DNA of 64,000 nucleotides from Incurvaria masculella (taxonomy: Eukaryota > Arthropoda > Insecta > Lepidoptera > Incurvariidae), in NCBI GenBank assembly GCA_946894095.1, contig OX335653.1, positions 12,901,001-12,965,000 of the forward strand, given 5' to 3'. The first letter of the stretch is position 1. Every line of letters starts with the position of its first letter. The position numbers and the translations under genes are program-made. Below are positions 57,064-64,000 of the stretch, in pieces. The notes beneath the pieces are model-generated. The model was not told the origin of the DNA, made no database searches, and was given only the letters and a program-made list of their open reading frames with translations.

Positions 57064-57342
57064 CGAAAGCATACTAGTGAATCGGGTGAATCGTCAGATG
57101 TCTTTCTTTTTTACGGTGGGCAATTATATTAAGTTTTTCTTTCTCATCATCTCATGGATGTGTAATTATTACAATACCGCCTCTAGCAAAGTGAAAATTA
57201 TTCAAATTTTACCCGATGTAATGTACATAACGAATCCAATAAAAGATCTCAATCATTCTCTTGTGACCATGATAAATCACATATTATTTGAGTTCCAATT
57301 TTTGCCACGTCTTCAACTAGAGTTTTGTAATCACTATGATGT
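57064..57342 (+). CDS. Possible internal exon of a hydrophobic protein
   Basis: A 279-bp segment between an acceptor with a T-rich tract (AATTTTTTTTTAG|C) and a strong donor (GATGT|GTAAGT). One frame is open throughout: one base, 92 codons, two bases. The product has a hydrophobic stretch (FFLIISWMC region, preceded by VGNYIKF) and later ILPDVMYITNP and LFEFQFLPRLQ. This could be part of an insect chemoreceptor or another membrane protein, but no diagnostic motif is seen. No partner exon was found nearby. Confidence 0.38.
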
Positions 57343-57573
57343 GTAAGTAAGTAGTTAGCACTCACATTCCAAACATTAGCACCGCGTGCGAATTTGCTCC
57401 CGAAATGCGTTTGCCAAGTCATCATTCGCCTAATAAACAGATACCCTCCGAAACGTCAGCGACTATGTTTGCGTGTGGCAGATAGCAGTTTTAGAAAAGT
57501 GGCGACGGCGCAGCGGGTCGGAATCATGGAGGTAAAGAATGTAGTCAGAACAGGCCTGGCCCATCTCCTTCTT
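57343..57573. other. Spacer
   Basis: Nothing recognised. Confidence 0.35.
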
Positions 57574-58422
57574 TTTTAGGGTTCCGTAACCAAAAGGTGC
57601 CAACGGAACCCTATTACTAAGCCTCCGCTGTCCGTCCGTCCGTCCATCTGTCCGTCCATCCGTCCGTCCGTCCGTCCGTCTGTCACAGGGCTGTATCTCA
57701 TGAACTATAATAGGTAGGCAGCTGAAATTTTCACAAAGTGTGTATTTACCCGTAATAACCCGTAAGGGTTAATATTATATAGTTTTTTTAGCTGCAAGAA
57801 TAATAATGTATTATGTATTTTGACTCTTTAATAAGAGATCACTAGTTCATGACAGAAATAATAGTATTAAAACTAAATCGTACAAAGTTTTTACAACTTT
57901 TGCAAGTCGCCACTGGAGTAGTGCATGGTCTTTGCTTGCGGCGACGCTAGGTTCAGGTCTCCTCTTTCCCTAAAATATGGTTGAGAGAGGCATTGGCTGT
58001 ACCCGGCATGATGCTCGTGAACGGGTGCTGTTTGTGGGGACTTGCTTGCTCCAATTGGCAACATGTTAGATGGCGGGCATATTCTTTTCAAATAAACTGA
58101 TATTTGTCATGAACTGTTGCATATGACATGAATTGTTGTACTTTATCCTCTTGTAAACTTAGACTAAGTGGATGTTGAAAAAAAACCTGCAGAGTTTCTT
58201 GCCAGTTCTTCTTCGCTGGGATTGCCGAACTAGCTAATGATAAAATATGACAAATTCGAGTGCAGTTTACAATTTATTTTGCCGCACAACAAATAGGTAA
58301 AATTACAAAATAATAAAAAATCAAGGGGGCCCCGGTAAAACGTGATTTTTGGGTGTTAAATCTTCTACGATGGTACGGAACCCTTTGTGTGCAAATCCGA
58401 CTCGCACTTAGCCGGTTTTTTG
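57574..58422 (-). repeat. GGGTTCCG-family repeat split by another repeat
   Basis: The left part (57574-57751) has TTTTTAGGGTTCCGTAACC, a long (GTCC)n tract and ends at GTGTGTATTTA. The right part (58267-58422) resumes with ATTTATTTTGCCGC and runs to ATCCGACTCGCACTTAGCCG. The family order is restored when the middle is removed. Confidence 0.78.
57752..58266 (-). mobile_element. Inserted repeat of the GAAGAAGAACTGG family
   Basis: On the minus strand, 58262-57890 matches 3106-3530, as listed there. The part 57752-57889 is AT-rich and is not shared with that copy. The minus-strand frame 58091-57891 lies in the shared part but is not conserved as protein. Confidence 0.6.
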
Positions 58423-59657
58423 ATCCGAGGTAGTCTACATAGATGAAAGTTCGTAATATAGAAGACGCGTACAGATAGTAGAAATCGATGCGATGGAACG
58501 CGACAGACTACGCCACAAGGCGCCCGCAGCGGTTCCCCTCTACGCAAATCATAATTTATTCACGCGGAACTCTCAGTGAACGTTCCACAACAAACTTGAT
58601 CTGCGAACTTCCACCGACGACAGCGATATTCTTGATGTCTGCATACTCATATCGGTAAGAAGTTTGTCGTATAGCGCCGCTCAGATGGGTTTAGGCGAAG
58701 AGGCTTAGGTAGGCTATCAATGGAACCAAGGATTTACCGCTCAGCTGATCACCGCAATAACATTTGTTCTGCTCAGCTATAAACTGGTAGACATAAAAAT
58801 ATAAAAAAAAAATCAATCAACCATGATGTCTGATCACAACAATGCTGCTTTTTTAAATGGAGAGAAAATGATAGAAATGTTATGGAAATTACTTATAGCT
58901 TGTACGTGGCAGTATGAAACCAGCATAAAAGGATTTGTTTTTTTAAATTTTGTTAACACCACGAACACAAATGATATAATTTAATAGGTTTTTCTAGGAA
59001 TAGAATTTCACATTAACTACTATCGATAGATATGATTTTACTATTACGCTTTTTATGAAATATTGGAAAGTAGATTTTAAACAATTATAATTTATTGTCA
59101 AGTAGTGAAAATTAAGAAAGTTTTACCAATTAAGAAAATCGCTTCATTTCAGTTATTTCACCTGCTTCGGTTTCTTTGTATTATATATATTAATATGTAT
59201 ATTATCCAAACGAAACTCTCTATTATTGTTTACGGACTTACGGTTCCTGGGCATATTTAACGTGTGGAGTATAAGCCTACATTACCTAACCAAATTGTAG
59301 ATAAACATTAAAAAACATGTTGTTTTGTAATTGTAATTTAATGAAATTATGTGAAACCTAGAAAGCCAGTAGAAAATGTATGATACACAAATAATGATTA
59401 ATAAAATTCAAATGTAGAAATTACTCAATAAATTAACAGATTATTTTTTAATTGAAATTACCGTCGAATGAACGATGAACGCTTTTTTTATTTTGCCTGG
59501 ACTACTGCATATTTTTAAATAGTTACAGATGCTTTTAATTTTAAATTAAATAATTATTGTTTTAGTTGGTTTTAAGTTAACGATTGAAATAACTATCGAG
59601 ATTGTGCCATTGTTGTTCTTAGATTTACACCGTTGCTGTACATAATGTTTTGAAAAC
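58423..59657. other. AT-rich intergenic
   Basis: Nothing recognised. Confidence 0.4.
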
Positions 59658-60236
59658 TTACGGTTTTCCGGTATGCAATGCCGTGCTTGGCCGACATGTT
59701 TCGCCTCCAACGACGGAAGCATAGTCATGAATGTTACAAGTCAGCCATATCTGAGCATGTCCTTGAGAGCGGGAGTAATCACTGGATTAGATTCGACCAA
59801 GTAACCACACTAGAAGCAGAAGACTACATGCCACGCTTGGTTCGAGAATCCATTGAAACCTCCAAACATGCAAACTTCAACAGGGACGACAGTATCAGAC
59901 TCTCTCCGTCTTCTCCGGACTCTTGGACTCCACTACTTGCTCAACATAGACCGAAGGGCACACAAGTCACAGTGGCACCAGCTGACACCGTTAGCTATGT
60001 CTGCTCTATGGTGCAGCAAATTGACAACCTACCCGCATCCACGACGCAGCCCGAACCTACCCACACCTACAATCTCCGCAGCCGACGCCCGCCAGTTACC
60101 GTTTGACGAGCCGGGCTGTCGGACGTAACTCCGGGGCAAAGAAGTGGCCCTGACGATGCTTCCGTCATTGGAGGTGAAACATGTCGGCCAAGCATGGCAT
60201 TGCACACCGGAAAACCGTAGTTTAAAAAAAAAAAAC
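59658..60236 (+). mobile_element. Penelope-like element 3' fragment with inverted flanks
   Basis: The flanks 59658-59727 and 60151-60220 are inverted repeats of about 70 bp (CGGTTTTCCGGTATGCAATG at the left; CATTGCACACCGGAAAACCG at the right) with a few mismatches. Between them is the end of a Penelope-type protein. An A run (60222-60236) closes the right side. Confidence 0.6.
59700..60106 (+). pseudogene. Penelope-like GIY-YIG endonuclease end
   Basis: The frame reads SAISEHVLESGSNHWIRFD, then TLEAEDYMPRLVRESIE and KHANFNRDDSIRLSPS. The SA.SEH, E..Y..R...E(A/S)IE and FNRDD patterns are those of the second half of the GIY-YIG endonuclease at the C-terminus of Penelope-like retroelements. The first half of that domain and the reverse transcriptase are missing; the left inverted flank replaces them. 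The open frame starts at 59678 in that flank. It is a truncated relic. Confidence 0.6.
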
Positions 60237-63200
60237 CATTGTTGGTTGTTAATTAATTATTTCCCGTTAATTCTGAATCAAACACTTCAATTTCGATTTT
60301 GATGGAACGGAAGCAGGTTTTGTTGTCGAATTAGAACTGATCACAGAAACAAACTTTCACAACGAGGACCGTTTTCGTATAACCGTGGCGTTGATTAATC
60401 GAATTTGACGAAACTGTTGATGGATCGGAAGTTTCCGGCGAACTCTGAGCCCGCCCAACCGCGACAGAAACCGAATGATCCACGCTCCATGCCAGCGAGC
60501 ACGGAAGGAAGGGGGTAGCGGTCGAAACTCATTCGTACGGCGGCATAGTGGAACTAAATTATTTGCGTGATAGTAACACAGGACCTCGCTGTCAAGCGGG
60601 TAGGAGGTACAATTATAAGTAAGTATTAAGAATGCTTAATACTTTGTATATTTTAAAGAATTATTATGTAATTGTCATTGAACTCAAACTTTAAAATGAA
60701 CAAGAATTTTCGGTATTGTTGGCAACCCTCAAGGGGTAGGCAACACTCCAGTGACGCGGAGCGGAGTGAAGTTGCACCGGAAGACGGAGGCGGCGGAAGG
60801 GGGTTGACCGCCATGTTGTTCAGAGTGAAGACGGAAAGAAAGAGCTCTCCACGTGGAATTGAGTCTTATCTGTTTTAGGCTCATTAGAGTATATCCTGAT
60901 ATTACAATCATCTGCATTAACCCTTGGTTTAATTAGCTAATGCTTGACAAAATATTAGGCTGGAAAATTATTTATGTATTTTATTGATTACTGCAGAATG
61001 AAAACATTCTAAGAGAGATAACTTATTTTACTTTTATTAAATGAAAGTAAAATATGAGTACCAAAAAAAAATAGCATCAACCTCGCCCAGTCACAGTATA
61101 CAGAGTGGAATATGCGGGGAAGGGGCGTCATAATTATTTCCATACTCTTTTTTGCCAATATTAGTTCGCTTACGAATTCGGGACGCGCAAAATCGAATGT
61201 TCGTTGCACTAAATAGCGTCCAGCGTCGTTGGAACTCGAGAAAAAAATACATATTTATACTCGCTTACTAGGAGTATATATATATATACTCGTTGTAAGC
61301 GAATTCGTTAACGAGCATCGTCGGCGCTGCCGCCATTGCACGTAAAAGTGCGCCAATAAAAAAGAGTTTCAGTTGCTACTCCTGTCCTTCCATACACGCT
61401 GCTCCAATGCTCCATACCCTCTCCCCCGTCCTCATGCCTCACCCCGCACTTCGCTCGCACCCGCACCGCTAACGAACCTCACCTCTCAAATATTCAGTGA
61501 TCAGCGCCTGTGGGCGAAAAATCAGGGAAATTTCGGTGAGAATTCTCGCTAAATTTTAGATAGCAGTTAAAGTGACGGGTGTTACGTTCTCTTTATTCAT
61601 ACGAGATGCAAAGACATTCCACTTTGGGCAGAACCACGTGTCTTGGGGTCCCGTCACTAATGGCTTTAGATATCTAGCTTTTTCTCAAAAAGAATGCAGT
61701 TTTAAGCAAAAGAAATCGTGCACAACTACATATGTACATATATTATATAGACAACACTAGATTTTTTCCAGAATATAAAAAAAAATGATTTTATTTTATA
61801 ACAATTAATTAATATAGAATAAGAAAACAATTCTGAGAGACATTTGTTCCTAACTCTCCGTGCGTTTTAAAAATAACAAAATACTAAAAAAACCTTCAGG
61901 GGATTCGATCGCAACCAAACCTCACAACTAACCCGTTAGTCTAATCTGAAGATCGCCTGAAAATTGTACGCAAATAGAGCTCATTCTTCGGCTGACTCTT
62001 TTGTACATTTTTACAAAATTTCACCTGCACACGAATGCCTAGAAATATTCCTTCAAATTATGATTTAAGACTCATATATTTGATTAATTTACGTGGGCAA
62101 CCATCAGAGATATTTTCGCTCTTCATACAATTATGAAGGTTCCATCAGACTGTTAGCAACGTGCTCTGGCCTAAATTCATTCCTATTAACTTAGTTAATC
62201 GTGGGTAGGCCTCACCGCTGCAGCAGGCAAGTTCGCCTTTGAGGGCGGAAACTTAAAGCCGAACTTAAAAGCACTTAGCCTGAGTTGACTTAATCTATCG
62301 TTGACTTCGGAACACGCAAGCCACTTCGAGTTTTTAATTAGGGAAGGCTCAGCTTTGAAATCCGAAAGCGCGTCTGTGAAAACATTGAAATGGATTATTT
62401 TCAGGAACCACCTAAGACGTGGAATGTAAACGAATCCATTGTAGCTTCGCCAGGGTAATCCTGGAAATATATTCCTATTTCTAGAGATAATTTATGCCCA
62501 GGTGACCTGGATAAACATATCATGATCAGATAGGTCACGCGTTTCTTTGAGATCAGATCTGTGGCACCCGTTACGGAGTTGTATTTTGAGTTGCATACAC
62601 CCGTTCTCTGATTGGTAATTAATTTGTTGAATCTTCTGTTTTCTTTTATGAAGGTCGCGACGATTATCATTCCATTTTAGCATGAGATGACATAAATATT
62701 CAGCTTAAGGGAGTGTTAGCGCCTAATTGCATTCAGTCCCATAAGGGCGTAAGTAATACATCATCTAATTTAATTTAAAAAGTAACTACAACGAATTTCG
62801 ATAATCAAAAAAATGCATTTGTAGATTTGATGGTCTAGACATAATTTACGGACAAATCTGTAAGACCCCGATGCTTTAATTGCTCAGACAAATAAAAAAT
62901 TTATCCACTGCATAAAAAAATGTTTACAAAGAAGGGGAGCCTCAGATATTTATAATTATAAGTTTCAAATGCAGCTAAATAACCAATTTATATTTCATAT
63001 TTTTTGGAATAAAATAAATAAGTTGTAGTTATTTTTAAAAATATTAAAATGTGCTTTCATTTACGCCTTTATGGAACTGAATGTGATCGGGTGATAACAC
63101 CCCCTTAAATGTATTAATTATTTATTTTAAAGGAATGCTTGCCAACTTGAAACTTCTTAGGTATTTTTTTTAAATGAAAAACCGGGTGTCTGTGCTGAGA

Positions 63201-64000
63201 ACCAAAAGTACTCAGAAAAGCCAAAAACACCTCGCTTCGCGATACCACGCTCAGCGAGGCACCATGTCAGCGGATTTGCGGACTATCGCTGAGCTATCGA
63301 GCTTGTTCAAATTACGCTTGAAGATTCTCAGGTTATATGTATGAGAAAAGGTTAGTTCTCGAAAGCCTAATGTCAACCAAAAGAGGAAGCTCTGATTCTC
63401 TGTGGCAGGTGATCCGGATATAAGTAGGATGGGGAGGCCGACGACGACTGTGTGGGTAGTTACAAGTAAAGTTTTATAACGTTATTGGTCTAGATCAGTC
63501 TGGGAGTCACATGCTCGTATATTTTTTGGTTGAAAAATAGAACACGTGTATATACAAACAATTATAAAAACATTCATTAAACATTTTATAATACTAAAAT
63601 AAATAATAAATAATAAGTATTGTTAATGAAATACTTTTATAATTATGTAGTGATGAAATATATATAAAATTAAAAAAGTGTACATAGTTCGAATTTGTGT
63701 CAGTGCGACCCTACATTTAAATATGCTCAGTAAATTATATGATAATATTAGTCAGTTTTCTGTATATTGTATGATATGATATCATAGTAAGGCGATGACA
63801 AAGTATGAATTTTTCAGCGTTTTGCTATCTCTTTCACAAAATAATAACTTACACTAGCATGGCGGACCATCTTAAGAGTGCCTTTATTTTATTGAAATTA
63901 TTGTATTCAATCCGTATTTTTCAACAAAATCTGTTTTCTTGCTCGTTAAAGAAAGAAAAGAAAGAAAAATACAGTTTATTTTGCACATTTTTACAGTGTT
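60237..64000. other. Intergenic, nothing recognised
   Basis: GC-richer patches at 60420-60540, 60720-60850 and 61380-61480 have no gene that I can support. GAGTATATATATATATACTC at 61272-61291 is a 20-bp palindrome. A GAAA-rich microsatellite lies at about 63948-63968. The rest is AT-rich. Confidence 0.4.

Overview
This is a stretch of insect nuclear DNA, almost certainly from a moth or butterfly (Lepidoptera). It is AT-rich and has long tracts without any gene. It carries mariner elements of the moth-type (cecropia-like) lineage, a short TTAGG array (the insect telomere unit), and many dispersed repeats that I know as common in lepidopteran genomes, above all the family ending in GGGTTCCGTACC with a (GTCC)n core. 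There are no operons, bacterial genes or CRISPR arrays. No complete host gene with certain ends is visible; coding potential has to be read from open frames bounded by splice sites.

Layout. 1-7.9 kb: intergenic, with SINEs and broken repeats. 7.9-10.9 kb: a mariner on the minus strand beside an older, dead mariner that jumped into a GGGTTCCG repeat. 11-23 kb: SINEs, LINE tails, a small MITE and a possible THAP first exon. 23.3-27.6 kb: a second mariner on the plus strand, a decayed Tc1/mariner element, a small foldback element, a tRNA-headed SINE and a 765-bp foldback element with 151-bp arms. 29.1-30.1 kb: two Ty3/Gypsy integrase fragments. 30.4-41.6 kb: more GGGTTCCG copies, including a head-to-tail pair, SINEs and a MITE split by a LINE tail. 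41.6-46.3 kb: the best host gene candidate, four plus-strand exons with matching intron phases. 46.3-64 kb: tandem repeats after that gene, more SINEs, one possible membrane-protein exon, a GGGTTCCG repeat split by another repeat, and a Penelope-like fragment.

The two mariner copies encode 341-residue transposases that differ at five residues. The 23.3-24.6 kb copy has an intact open frame and a complete DD34D triad. The copy at 7.9-9.2 kb has two Pro-to-Ser changes in conserved motifs.

Two things stand out. First, the gene candidate at 41.6-46.3 kb has an in-frame TGA in its third exon, yet the frame stays open for 57 codons after it, reaches a good splice donor and joins in phase to a final exon of 325 codons. 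This could be readthrough, a nonsense allele, a recent pseudogene or a sequence error. Second, one SINE body occurs behind two different heads, one 5S rRNA-like and one tRNA-like, both present in several copies here. The rest is a layered record of transposon insertions whose order can be read directly from the nesting.
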